In this document: piece by piece, positions 43,390 to 52,700 of the stretch | Layout: the number at the start of each line of letters is the position of its first letter | Position numbering within the stretch: position 1 is the first letter of the stretch | Origin: Clostridia bacterium | Lineage (GTDB): Bacteria; Bacillota; Clostridia; Oscillospirales; RGIG577 | Direction of reading: 5' to 3' | Length of the DNA: 58,498 nt | Assembly: GCA_017513095.1 (NCBI GenBank) | Contig: JAFWDJ010000022.1 | Coordinates: 108,755-167,252 of the forward strand | Position numbers and translations under genes: made by a program | The notes under the pieces: generated by a model | Seen by the model: only the letters and a program-made list of their open reading frames with translations | Told to the model about the DNA's origin: nothing | Databases searched by the model: none

Positions 43390-44619
43390 GTGAAATACGT
43401 AATAATAGGAAACGGCCCTGCGGCCATCGGCGCGATAGAGGGAATAAGAAAGAAGGACAAAAAGGGCGCCATCACGCTCATATCGAAGGAGCCGCATCAC
43501 ACGTATTCGCGGCCTCTCATATCGTATCTCCTTTTGGGAAAGACCGACGAGGAGAGGATGAAATACCGCCCCGACGGCTTTTATAAGGACAACGGCGTCG
43601 ACGTCATGCTCGGCGTGACGGCAGAAAGCATTGACCCCGTCCGCCAGACGGTAAAGACGGACAAGGGAAAGGTGCCCTACGACAGGCTTCTTATTGCGGC
43701 GGGCTCGCGCCCGTTCATACCGCCGATGAAGGGCTTTGACGCCGTCGAAAAGAAGTATTCGTTCATGACGCTCGACGATGCGAAGGCCTTATCCGAAGCG
43801 CTTACGCCCGAAACGAGGGTGTTAATCATCGGCGCGGGTCTTATAGGCTTAAAGTGCGCCGAGGGCATATCGGGGCTCTGCGGTCACATCGCGGTGGTGG
43901 ACCTTGCCGACAGGATACTTTCGAGCATCTTAGACCGGGAAGCGGCCGCGGTCGTTGAAAAGTCATTACGAGAGCACGGCATGGAGTTTTACCTTTCCGA
44001 CAGCGTGGAGGAGTTTAAGGGCGGCCGCGCGCGATTAAAGAGCGGCAAAACGATAGAGTTCGACGTACTCGTCACGGCAGTCGGCGTAAAGGCGAATATA
44101 AGCCTTGTAAAGGACGCGGGCGGCGCGTGCGAGCGCGGCATAATCGTAAACGACCACATGGAAACGACGGTAACGAACGTCTACGCCGCGGGCGACTGCG
44201 CGCAGGGCACGGACTGTGTCACCGGCCAGAGCCGCATACTTGCGCTCATGCCCAACGCCTATATGCAGGGCGAATGCGCGGGACGCAACATGGCGGGCGA
44301 GCCCGGAGCGTTCGATCGCGCGATGGCGCAGAACGCGATAGGCTTTTTCGGGCTTCATATGGTCACGGCGGGTGCATACGAGGGCGAGGTATACTTCGAG
44401 CGCGGCGAGGGGCTTTATAAAAAGCTCTTTTACAGGGACGACAGGCTTATGGGATATATAATCATCGGAGACATACGGCGCGCGGGCATCTACACCGCGA
44501 TGATACGCGACCGCACGCCGCTTTCGGGCATAGATTTCGAGCTTATATGTAAGGACCCGTCTTTACTCCCCTTCGGGAAGAAGAGACGCGCCGAAATGCT
44601 TGGAGGTGTAAAGAATTGA
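43390..44619 (+). CDS. FAD-dependent NAD(P)H oxidoreductase subunit
   Basis: A 409-residue pyridine-nucleotide-disulfide-type flavoprotein. The start is GTG 43390 (GAGAGGTGAG upstream), giving KYVIIGNGPAAIGAIEG, the N-terminal FAD-binding fold. VLIIGAGLIGLKCAEG is the NAD(P)H-binding fold, and VYAAGDCAQG is the second FAD motif. It lacks the redox-active Cys pair of disulfide reductases. It should feed NAD(P)H electrons to the polyferredoxin and FMN subunit, like GltD. Confidence 0.9.
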   Translation: MKYVIIGNGPAAIGAIEGIRKKDKKGAITLISKEPHHTYSRPLISYLLLGKTDEERMKYRPDGFYKDNGVDVMLGVTAESIDPVRQTVKTDKGKVPYDRLLIAAGSRPFIPPMKGFDAVEKKYSFMTLDDAKALSEALTPETRVLIIGAGLIGLKCAEGISGLCGHIAVVDLADRILSSILDREAAAVVEKSLREHGMEFYLSDSVEEFKGGRARLKSGKTIEFDVLVTAVGVKANISLVKDAGGACERGIIVNDHMETTVTNVYAAGDCAQGTDCVTGQSRILALMPNAYMQGECAGRNMAGEPGAFDRAMAQNAIGFFGLHMVTAGAYEGEVYFERGEGLYKKLFYRDDRLMGYIIIGDIRRAGIYTAMIRDRTPLSGIDFELICKDPSLLPFGKKRRAEMLGGVKN

Positions 44620-45344
44620 AGACGATAAACGCGGACAGAATGCACTTTAAAACGCTTAACGACACGGTACGCGAAGCGGCCGCATCCGAAAAGAATATAA
44701 CGATAGACAACTGCATGGGACAGCGCTACATCGCGGCGGGACTTTCCAATACGACGATAAAAATAAACGGCACTCCCGGAAACGCCCTCGGAGCTTACTT
44801 AAACGGAGCCGGCATAGAGGTATACGGAAACGTTCAGGACGCCGTGGGCGACACGATGAACGACGGAAGGATAACCGTTTTCGGCTCGGCGGGAGATGCT
44901 TTGGGATACGCGATGCGCGGCGGCAGGATATACGTAAAGGGCAACGCGGGATACCGAACCGGCATACACATGAAGGAATACCGAGACAAGGTGCCCGTGA
45001 TAGTTTTGGGCGGCTCGGCAGGCTCGTTTTTGGGCGAATACATGGCGGGCGGCGTAATAATAGTTTTGGGACTTGACACAAATGTTCCCATTGTGGGAAA
45101 CTTTACGGGGACGGGTATGCACGGCGGAAAGATATTCTTACGAACGGACACGCTGCCGAAAAATCTTCCTGAGCAGGTCTCGGCGCACGACGCCGAAAAG
45201 GAGGACATGGACGAGGCTTACGAGATTCTAAAGGAGTATACGGAGATATTCTCCATGGACCTAAAGGCCGTAATGTCCGCTCACTACTACGTTTTAAAGC
45301 CGAACGCCAAGAACCCGTATAAACGAATGTATACCCCAAATTAG
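44616..45344 (+). CDS. Glutamate synthase GXGXG-domain subunit
   Basis: A 242-residue right-handed beta-helix protein corresponding to the C-terminal GXGXG domain of GltB: the repeating pattern NALGAYLNGAG, DAVGDTMNDGR, DALGYAMRGGR, RTGIHM, SFLGEYMAGG and GNFTGTGMHGG is diagnostic. The start is TTG 44616, overlapping the previous stop (TTGA), with GGAGGTG seven bases upstream. It completes the split glutamate synthase. Confidence 0.93.
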   Translation: MKTINADRMHFKTLNDTVREAAASEKNITIDNCMGQRYIAAGLSNTTIKINGTPGNALGAYLNGAGIEVYGNVQDAVGDTMNDGRITVFGSAGDALGYAMRGGRIYVKGNAGYRTGIHMKEYRDKVPVIVLGGSAGSFLGEYMAGGVIIVLGLDTNVPIVGNFTGTGMHGGKIFLRTDTLPKNLPEQVSAHDAEKEDMDEAYEILKEYTEIFSMDLKAVMSAHYYVLKPNAKNPYKRMYTPN

Positions 45345-45355
45345 GAGGAGCATAA

Positions 45356-46627
45356 ATGAAATACGCGAAGCAGGAAGTCAAAGACTTTATTTCGGAAAAC
45401 GACGTAAAATTCATACGCCTTGCGTTTTGCGACGTTTTCGGTATGCAGAAGAATGTTTCAATAGTGTCGAGCTCGTTTGATCACGCCGCCGACTGCGGCA
45501 TATCGTTCGACGCGTCGGCCGCAGGCGCGCTGTCGAGGGACGATTTAAACGACCTTATCTTAAAGCCCGACCTTTCCACGCTGTCGGTGCTTCCGTGGCG
45601 GCCGTCGCAGGGACGCGTTGTAAGGCTTTTCTGCGATATTGAGAAGCCGGGCAAAACGCCGTTCGAATGCGATACGCGCGCCCTTCTCAAGCGCACGGAG
45701 GAGAGGCTAATGAATGCGGGATATAAGGCGCAGATAGGCACGAACTGCGAGTTTTATCTCTTTAAAACGGACGAGAACGGCGACCCCACGAAGGAGCCGC
45801 ACGATTTCGGCGGCTATCTCGATATGCAGCCGCTCGACAGGGCGGAGAACGTGCGCCGCGAGATATGCTTTACGCTTGAGGAGATGGGCATCTCGCCCCA
45901 GTCGTCGCACCACGAGGCGGGACCGGGACAAAACGAGATAGACTTTAAATACGCCTCTCCGATAGAGGCGGCGGACAACTTCATAACGTTCAAGTATGTT
46001 GTAAAATCCATCGCGGCAAGAAACGGGCTTTACGCCTCGTTCATGCCGAAGCCGTTCCCCGAAAAGAACGGAAACGGGCTTCATATAAACATCTCGCTTA
46101 CGAAGTGCGGCGAAAACATTTTCGACAAAAAGAGCCGCTTTTACGGCGAGGCGCGCTCCTTTATCGCGGGAGTGCTCGCGCGCGCGAAGGAAATAACCGC
46201 CGTATTAAACCCCACGACGAACAGCTACGACCGCTTCGGCCGCTTTGCGGCGCCGAGCGTTGTATCGTGGTCGTGCGATGACAGAAAAAGTATGCTCCGC
46301 CTGCCTTCCCAGGCGGGAGAGACGAGAATGGAGCTTCGTTCTCCCGATTCGGCTACGAATCCGTATCTTGCGTTCGCGCTCGTGCTTTCGGCGGGCCTTT
46401 ACGGCATCGAAAACGGACTCGAGCTTGACGAAAGCATATCCGAGCCGCTTCCGAGAAGCTTAAAGGAAGCGCTTGATATAATGAAAAAGAGCGAATTTTC
46501 AAAAAGTGTGCTTGGAGACGATATTTTTGAGAGCTTTATCATAGGAAAATCCCGCGAGGTGGAGGCGTTCGAGGTTTCGACGAACAGGGAAGCCTTTTGC
46601 GACAGAATGTATTTTGTCCGCATTTAG
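45356..46627 (+). CDS. glnA: Glutamine synthetase, type I
   Basis: A 423-residue GSI. Landmarks are FIRLAFCDVFG near the N-terminus, TNCEFYLF, HHEAGPGQNEIDF (Glu and His ligands), NGNGLHINIS, NPTTNSYDR and RMELRSPDSATNPYLAF. GGAGGAG precedes the ATG. With the upstream synthase it forms a complete GS-GOGAT cycle. A second, type III enzyme is encoded by glnN; the presence of both suggests division of labour by ammonia level, which is inference. Confidence 0.95.
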   Translation: MKYAKQEVKDFISENDVKFIRLAFCDVFGMQKNVSIVSSSFDHAADCGISFDASAAGALSRDDLNDLILKPDLSTLSVLPWRPSQGRVVRLFCDIEKPGKTPFECDTRALLKRTEERLMNAGYKAQIGTNCEFYLFKTDENGDPTKEPHDFGGYLDMQPLDRAENVRREICFTLEEMGISPQSSHHEAGPGQNEIDFKYASPIEAADNFITFKYVVKSIAARNGLYASFMPKPFPEKNGNGLHINISLTKCGENIFDKKSRFYGEARSFIAGVLARAKEITAVLNPTTNSYDRFGRFAAPSVVSWSCDDRKSMLRLPSQAGETRMELRSPDSATNPYLAFALVLSAGLYGIENGLELDESISEPLPRSLKEALDIMKKSEFSKSVLGDDIFESFIIGKSREVEAFEVSTNREAFCDRMYFVRI

Positions 46628-46661
46628 GACGGTAAAAATCGGCGTTTGAAGGGGGGAGCGT

Positions 46662-47231
46662 ATGGACAGCGTTCTTATAGTGTCGTCAAACGATAAAGCG
46701 GCCGAGCTTCTTACACCAATGCTTATACAGAACGGGATCGAAAGTATAATGACCGTAAAAACGGCGGGCGAGGCGCGCCGCATAACGATAGAGCGCGAAT
46801 TTGACCTGTGCATAATCAACGCTCCGCTGTCCGACGAAACGGGCGAGCAGTTAAGCCGCAACATAGCGCAGGACGGCGAAAGCCAGGTGATACTTTTAGT
46901 GCGCGCGGAGCTTGCGGAGGACGTTGCGAACGCCGTCGAGGGAGAGGGTGTGCTCGTCGTTGGAAAACCTATCCAGCGCGCCGTTATGGGAAGCGTACTG
47001 AGGCTTGCGAGGGCGTCTTTTAACAGAATTTCCGCGCTTCGTACAAAAAATAAGGCGCTGCTGCGCAAAATAGAGGACATAAGACTGATTGACAGAGCCA
47101 AGTGTATCCTGATAGAATATTTAAGGATGAGTGAGACCGAAGCGCATCATTACATCGAAAAACAGGCGATGGATATGAGGCAGACAAAGCGCGAGGTCGC
47201 GCTCGACATTCTTAAAACTTATGAGGAGTGA
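46662..47231 (+). CDS. ANTAR-domain regulator with degenerate receiver domain
   Basis: A 189-residue protein: a response-regulator-like fold (1-118) and an ANTAR RNA-binding domain (about 125-187; IEDIRLIDRAKCILIEYLRM, then ETEAHHYIEKQAMDMRQTKREVA in pieces). The receiver lacks the N-terminal acidic pair (VSSND instead of the usual DD) and has Asn53 (DLCIINAPL) at the phospho-acceptor position; only Lys102 (GKP) remains. It is therefore unlikely to be phosphorylated normally. ANTAR proteins promote antitermination by binding leader hairpins with A1/G4 hexaloops; such hairpins stand before this operon and before asnA. GGGGGGAG upstream. Confidence 0.9.
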   Translation: MDSVLIVSSNDKAAELLTPMLIQNGIESIMTVKTAGEARRITIEREFDLCIINAPLSDETGEQLSRNIAQDGESQVILLVRAELAEDVANAVEGEGVLVVGKPIQRAVMGSVLRLARASFNRISALRTKNKALLRKIEDIRLIDRAKCILIEYLRMSETEAHHYIEKQAMDMRQTKREVALDILKTYEE

Positions 47232-47236
47232 TTTTT

Positions 47237-48667
47237 GTGGATAATATGTGTAAGCTGCATGAGGAATGCGCAGTATTCGGTGTAAGCACAAAAGAGCTTC
47301 AGGAAGCGGCCGGTATTACTTACAACGGACTTTTGGCCCTGCAGCACAGAGGTCAGGAGGGAGCGGGCATAGCCGTGCTCTCCGGAAACAAGATAATTTA
47401 TCAGAAGAACGCGGGCCTTGTAGCCGAGGTATTCTCTAATCAGGCGGTATCGAAGCTGCCGAAGAGCCGCGTAGCCGTGGGACACTGCCGTTACTCGACG
47501 ACGGGCACGTCGTCCAATGCGAACATTCAGCCCTTCGTTACGGAATACTTAACGGGGCGCATCGCGACTGTGCACAACGGCAATCTCGTGAACGCGAAGA
47601 TTCTGCGTCAGACGCTTGAGGAGCGCGGCGTAAGATTTACCGCGACGAGCGACTCCGAGGTAATATCCTCTCTCGTGGCCTACGAGACGATAAGAGAGGG
47701 CAACGACGTTATAAAGGGCGTAAAGAACGCGGGCAATATCCTTTCGGGCGCGTTTTCCGTCTGCATCCTTTCAGGCGACGGAAAGCTTATCGCGATGCGC
47801 GATCCGTGGGGCTTCAGACCGCTGTGCATAGGCAGAAATGAATGGGGCCTTGCAGTGGCAAGCGAGACGTGCGGCCTTGACGCGCAGGATTTTGAGTTCA
47901 TACGCGACGTTGAGCCCGGCGAGATAATAGTAATAGAAAACGGTGAGATAACTCATACCGATACGATAAAGACAGACCAAAAGAGCAGCTTATGCATCTT
48001 TGAATACGTATACTTCGCGCGTCCCGACTCCGTAGTGGACGAGCTCTCGGTATACGAGGCGCGCTTCAATATGGGCAGAACGCTGGCGCGCGAACATCCC
48101 GTGGAGGCCGACGTAGTCTGCGGCGTACCCGACAGCGGCCTTGAGGCTGCGGCGGGCTTTGCGGCCGAGAGCGGCATACCGCTTGCGTCGGGCTTCGTAA
48201 AGAACAGATATATGGGCAGAAGCTTCATCTTCCCGACCCAGGCGCAGCGCGAAAAGGCCGTAAGGCTTAAGTTAAATCCGCTTGCGATAAACGTAAAGGA
48301 CAAGCGCGTGGTGCTCGTAGACGACTCCATCGTGCGCGGCACGACGTGCGCGCGCATTATAAAGAGCCTGCGCGACGCCGGCGCAAAGGAGATACATTTC
48401 CGCGTATCCTCGCCTCCGTTCAGACACACCTGCCACTTCGGCACCGACGTTGACTCGGAGGACAAGCTCATCGCAAATCAGATGAGCATTGAGGAGATAA
48501 GAAAGAAGATTGACGCCGATTCGCTTGGTTATATAAGCCTCGGCGGCATGAAGAAGGCATGCTCGGGCTGCAAGCTCGATTTCTGCGTGGGCTGCTTTAC
48601 GGGCTTTTATAACGTGGGCTTTGAAAATCTCGGAATAAACAAGCAGGAGCTTGAGGAGACGGAATAA
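47237..48667 (+). CDS. purF: Amidophosphoribosyltransferase
   Basis: The first step of purine synthesis, making phosphoribosylamine from PRPP and glutamine. I start at GTG 47237 (GAGGAG eight bases upstream), so the nucleophile is Cys11 in HEECAVFG after a short propeptide. AVGHCRYSTTGTS, VHNGNLVN and the PRPP loop VVLVDDSIVRGTT are canonical. The C-terminal Cys residues (KKACSGCKLDFCVGC) match the 4Fe-4S type of Bacillus PurF. It overlaps the ANTAR gene region closely; the rest of the pur pathway is not in this window. Confidence 0.95.
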   Translation: MDNMCKLHEECAVFGVSTKELQEAAGITYNGLLALQHRGQEGAGIAVLSGNKIIYQKNAGLVAEVFSNQAVSKLPKSRVAVGHCRYSTTGTSSNANIQPFVTEYLTGRIATVHNGNLVNAKILRQTLEERGVRFTATSDSEVISSLVAYETIREGNDVIKGVKNAGNILSGAFSVCILSGDGKLIAMRDPWGFRPLCIGRNEWGLAVASETCGLDAQDFEFIRDVEPGEIIVIENGEITHTDTIKTDQKSSLCIFEYVYFARPDSVVDELSVYEARFNMGRTLAREHPVEADVVCGVPDSGLEAAAGFAAESGIPLASGFVKNRYMGRSFIFPTQAQREKAVRLKLNPLAINVKDKRVVLVDDSIVRGTTCARIIKSLRDAGAKEIHFRVSSPPFRHTCHFGTDVDSEDKLIANQMSIEEIRKKIDADSLGYISLGGMKKACSGCKLDFCVGCFTGFYNVGFENLGINKQELEETE

Positions 48668-48670
48668 GAT

Positions 48671-49756
48671 ATGAAAAAAGCGTATCTTGTATTGGAAAAC
48701 GGGTGTGTCTTTGAAGGCACACCCTTCGGCAAAGAGGCGGACGTTACGGCCGAGGTGGTATTCACCACGGGCATGACGGGCTACCTTGAAACACTTACCG
48801 ACAAAAGCTATCACGGGCAGATAGTTGTTCAGACCTTCCCGCTTATCGGGAATTACGGCGTGATCCCCGCGGATTTCGAGGGCGAAGTTATCGCGCCGAG
48901 CGCTTATATCGTGAAAGAATGGTGCGAGGAGCCGTCTAACTTCCGTTCGGAGGGCGACCTTGGCACCTTTTTTAAAGAGCGCGGCGTCGTGGGGCTTTCG
49001 GGCATAGACACGCGCACGCTCGTTACGATGATACGCGAGAGCGGCGTTATGAACGGCATGATAACGTCCGACCCCGCGCGCGCCGACATGGAAAAGATAC
49101 GTGCGTACAGGGTCGAAAAATCGGTAGAGAGCGTATCGACGGCAGAGCCGTACGAGCTAAAGGCCGAAAACGCGCGCTTCAGAGTCGGGCTTTTCGACTT
49201 CGGCTTAAAGCGAAACATCGCGCGCTCGCTTAACGCGCGCGGCTGCGACGTTTTCATTCTGCCGTATGACACGAAGCCCGAAACGGTAAAGGATTTGGCC
49301 CTCGACGGCATAATGCTCTCGAACGGCCCCGGCGACCCGGCGGACAACACGGGCGTTATAAGCAATTTAAAGGAGATATCGTCGCTTCGCATACCCACGT
49401 TCGGCATCTGCCTCGGGCATCAGCTTCTGGCGCTTTCGCACGGGTTTAAGACCGAGAAGTTAAAATACGGTCACAGAGGCGCAAATCAGCCCGCGAAGGA
49501 CTTAACGACGGGCAAGGTTTACATAACAAGCCAAAACCACGGCTACGCCGTTGTGTCGGATTCGATAGACCCCGCCGTTGCGTCAGAGCTTTTCATAAAC
49601 GCGAACGACGGCACATGCGAGGGCATAGAGTATAAGACAGAGCCCGCCTTTTCGGTGCAGTTCCATCCGGAGGCGTGCGCGGGCCCGCGCGATACGGAGT
49701 TTCTGTTCGACAGATTTGTAGGGCTCATGGAGGTGAATAAAAATGCCTCTCGATAA
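48671..49756 (+). CDS. carA: Carbamoyl-phosphate synthase small subunit
   Basis: The glutaminase subunit that supplies ammonia to CarB for pyrimidine and arginine synthesis. The 361 residues contain the N-terminal domain (LENGCVFEG.PFG; EVVFTTGMTGYLE; QTFPLIGNYG in pieces) and a class I amidotransferase with intact GICLGHQLLA (nucleophile Cys) and QFHPEA (His and Glu). It starts three bases after purF and overlaps carB by 14 bases. Unlike PyrG here, it keeps the catalytic Cys. Confidence 0.96.
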   Translation: MKKAYLVLENGCVFEGTPFGKEADVTAEVVFTTGMTGYLETLTDKSYHGQIVVQTFPLIGNYGVIPADFEGEVIAPSAYIVKEWCEEPSNFRSEGDLGTFFKERGVVGLSGIDTRTLVTMIRESGVMNGMITSDPARADMEKIRAYRVEKSVESVSTAEPYELKAENARFRVGLFDFGLKRNIARSLNARGCDVFILPYDTKPETVKDLALDGIMLSNGPGDPADNTGVISNLKEISSLRIPTFGICLGHQLLALSHGFKTEKLKYGHRGANQPAKDLTTGKVYITSQNHGYAVVSDSIDPAVASELFINANDGTCEGIEYKTEPAFSVQFHPEACAGPRDTEFLFDRFVGLMEVNKNASR

Positions 49757-52700
49757 ATCCATAAAAAAGGTATTGATGATAGGCTCCGGCCCCATAGTTA
49801 TAGGTCAGGCGGCGGAGTTCGACTACGCCGGTACCCAGGCGCTTCGTGCGCTCAGAGAGGACGGCATCGAGATCGTGCTCGTAAACTCCAACCCCGCAAC
49901 GATAATGACCGACAAGGCCATGGCTGACAGGGTGTATATAGAGCCGCTCACGCTCACGACTGTAAAGCGCATAATCATGAAGGAAAAGCCCGACTCCATC
50001 CTTTCGGGACTCGGAGGTCAGACGGGCCTTACGCTCTGCATGCAGCTTGCGAAGGAGGGCTTTTTAGAGGCACACGGCGTAAAGCTTCTGGGCGCGTCGC
50101 CGGAAACGATTGACCGCGCCGAGGACCGCCAGCTCTTTAAGGACACAATGGAGGCGATAGGTCAGCCGCTCATCCCATCGGAGGTCGTATCCTCCGCATC
50201 GGCGGCGCTGAAATTCGCGCAGAGCATTGGATACCCCGTTATCGTCCGCCCCGCATTTACCTTAGGCGGAAGCGGCGGCGGCATAGCGCACGACGAAACG
50301 CAGCTTTTCGACATAGCCTCGACGGGACTTGAGGTATCCCCGATACATCAGATACTCGTTGAAAAGTGCATCTCAGGCTGGAAGGAGATAGAGTTCGAGG
50401 TAATGCGCGACTCGAAGGGCAACGTGATAACCGTCTGCTCCATGGAGAACTTCGACCCCGTGGGCATCCATACGGGCGACTCCATCGTCATAGCTCCGGC
50501 CGTGACGCTTTCGGATAAGGAGTATCAGATGCTCAGGAGCGCGGCGCTTAAAATAATCGACGCGCTCGGCGTCGAGGGCGGCTGCAACTGCCAGTTCGCG
50601 CTCCATCCTACGAGCTTTGAATACGCCGTAATAGAGGTAAATCCGCGCGTTTCGCGTTCGTCGGCGCTCGCGTCGAAGGCTACGGGCTACCCAATAGCAA
50701 AAGTCGCGACGAAGATAGCCATAGGATACACGCTCGACGAGATAAAGAACGCCGTGACCGGAAAGACGTATGCGGCCTTCGAGCCCGCGCTCGACTACGT
50801 GGCCGTAAAATTCCCCAAGTGGCCGTTCGACAAATTCGTCTACGCGAAGCGCGAGCTCGGCACGCAGATGAAGGCCACGGGCGAGGTAATGTCCATCGCC
50901 GACAGCTTTGAGGCGGCGATAATGAAGGCCGTGCGCGGCGCGGAAATATCGCTCGACACCTTAAATCTCGACACGATGACGAAGCTCTCCGACGAGGAGC
51001 TCGTATCGCTTATGCGCGACGCGACGGACGAACGCCTTTTCGCCGTATTCGAGGCGTTAAAGCGCGGGTACACGCCCGAGGAGATACACCGCGTCACGAT
51101 GATAGACAACTGGTTCTTATATAAGCTCTTAAAGCTCTGCCGCTTTGAAAAAGAGATAGCAGGCGGCGTGAGCCGGGAGCAGTATATCCGCGGAAAGCGG
51201 CTCGGCTATACCGACGCCGCGATGAGGCGCATATCGGGCGCCGACTTTAAGTACGAGCTTTCGCCCACCTACCGCATGGTCGACACGTGCGCGGGCGAGT
51301 TTGCGGCAGAGACGCCGTACTTTTATCAGACGTTCGACACTCCCGCATCGGGCGGAAAGAACGAAGCGGGCGAGTTCTTAAAGAGCGACGAAAAGAAAAA
51401 AGTGCTCGTATTGGGCTCCGGCCCGATAAGAATAGGCCAGGGCATAGAGTTCGACTACGCCTCGGTACACTGCGTTCATACGCTGAAGGCGCTCGGCTAC
51501 GAGGTGATAATAATAAACAACAACCCCGAAACGGTATCGACTGACTTCGATACGGCAGACAAGCTCTTTTTCGAGCCGCTCTGCCCCGAGGACGTTATGC
51601 ACATAATAAACCTTGTAAAGCCTGTGGGCGTCATAGTGGCCTTCGGCGGCGGCACGGCGATAAAGCTCACGAAGACGCTTGCCGAGAACAACGTGCCGAT
51701 AATCGGCTCGTCCGCCGATACCGTCGATATGGCTGAGGACAGAGAGCGCTTCGACGAGCTTCTTGAGCGCCTGTCGATAAAGCGTCCGCGCGGCCATACC
51801 GTAATGACGACCGAGGAGGCTCTCGCGGCCGCGGCGGACCTCGGCTACCCCGTTCTCATGCGCCCGTCTTACGTTCTGGGCGGCCAGAACATGATCATAG
51901 CCTTCGGCGACCGCGACATCGAGGAATACATGGAGATAATCCTTCGCCACAACGAGGACAATCCCGTGCTCATCGACAAGTATTTAAGCGGCATCGAGAT
52001 AGAGGTCGACGCGATATGCGACGGCGAGGACATACTGATCCCCGGCATAATGGAGCACGTCGAGCGCACGGGCATACATTCGGGCGACTCGATAGCCGTT
52101 TATCCGCCGCCGTCGATAGACGACGCGACGGCCGAAAAGGTCTTAAAGATCACGCGCGGCCTCTGCAGCGGACTTAACGTACTCGGCCTTGCGAACATTC
52201 AGTACATAGTCGCGCCCGACGACATCTACGTCATAGAGGTAAATCCGCGCGCCTCGCGCACGGTGCCGTACTTAAGCAAGGTGACGGGCGTGCCGATGTG
52301 CGACCTTGCGGTAAAAACATCGCTCGGCATGAAGCTTCGCGATCTTGGCTTCGGCTCGGGCATATATAAAATATCGCCGTTTACGGCGGTAAAGGTGCCG
52401 GTATTCTCGTTTGAGAAGCTTACCGACGTTGATACGCAGCTCGGCCCCGAGATGAAATCGACGGGCGAGGTATTGGGCATAGGCAAGAACTTAAAGGAAG
52501 CGCTTTACAAGGGACTCGTTGCGGCGGGCTACCCGATGAAGAAGGCGGGCGGCGTATTCATAACGGTGCGCACGTCGGACAAGCTTGAAATAGTCGACGT
52601 GGCGGAAAAATTCGCCGACATGGGCTTCGAGCTTTACGCGACCGAGGGCACGGCGAAGGTGCTTTCGCGCGCAGGCTTCTCGGTCACCGCCGTTCAGAAG

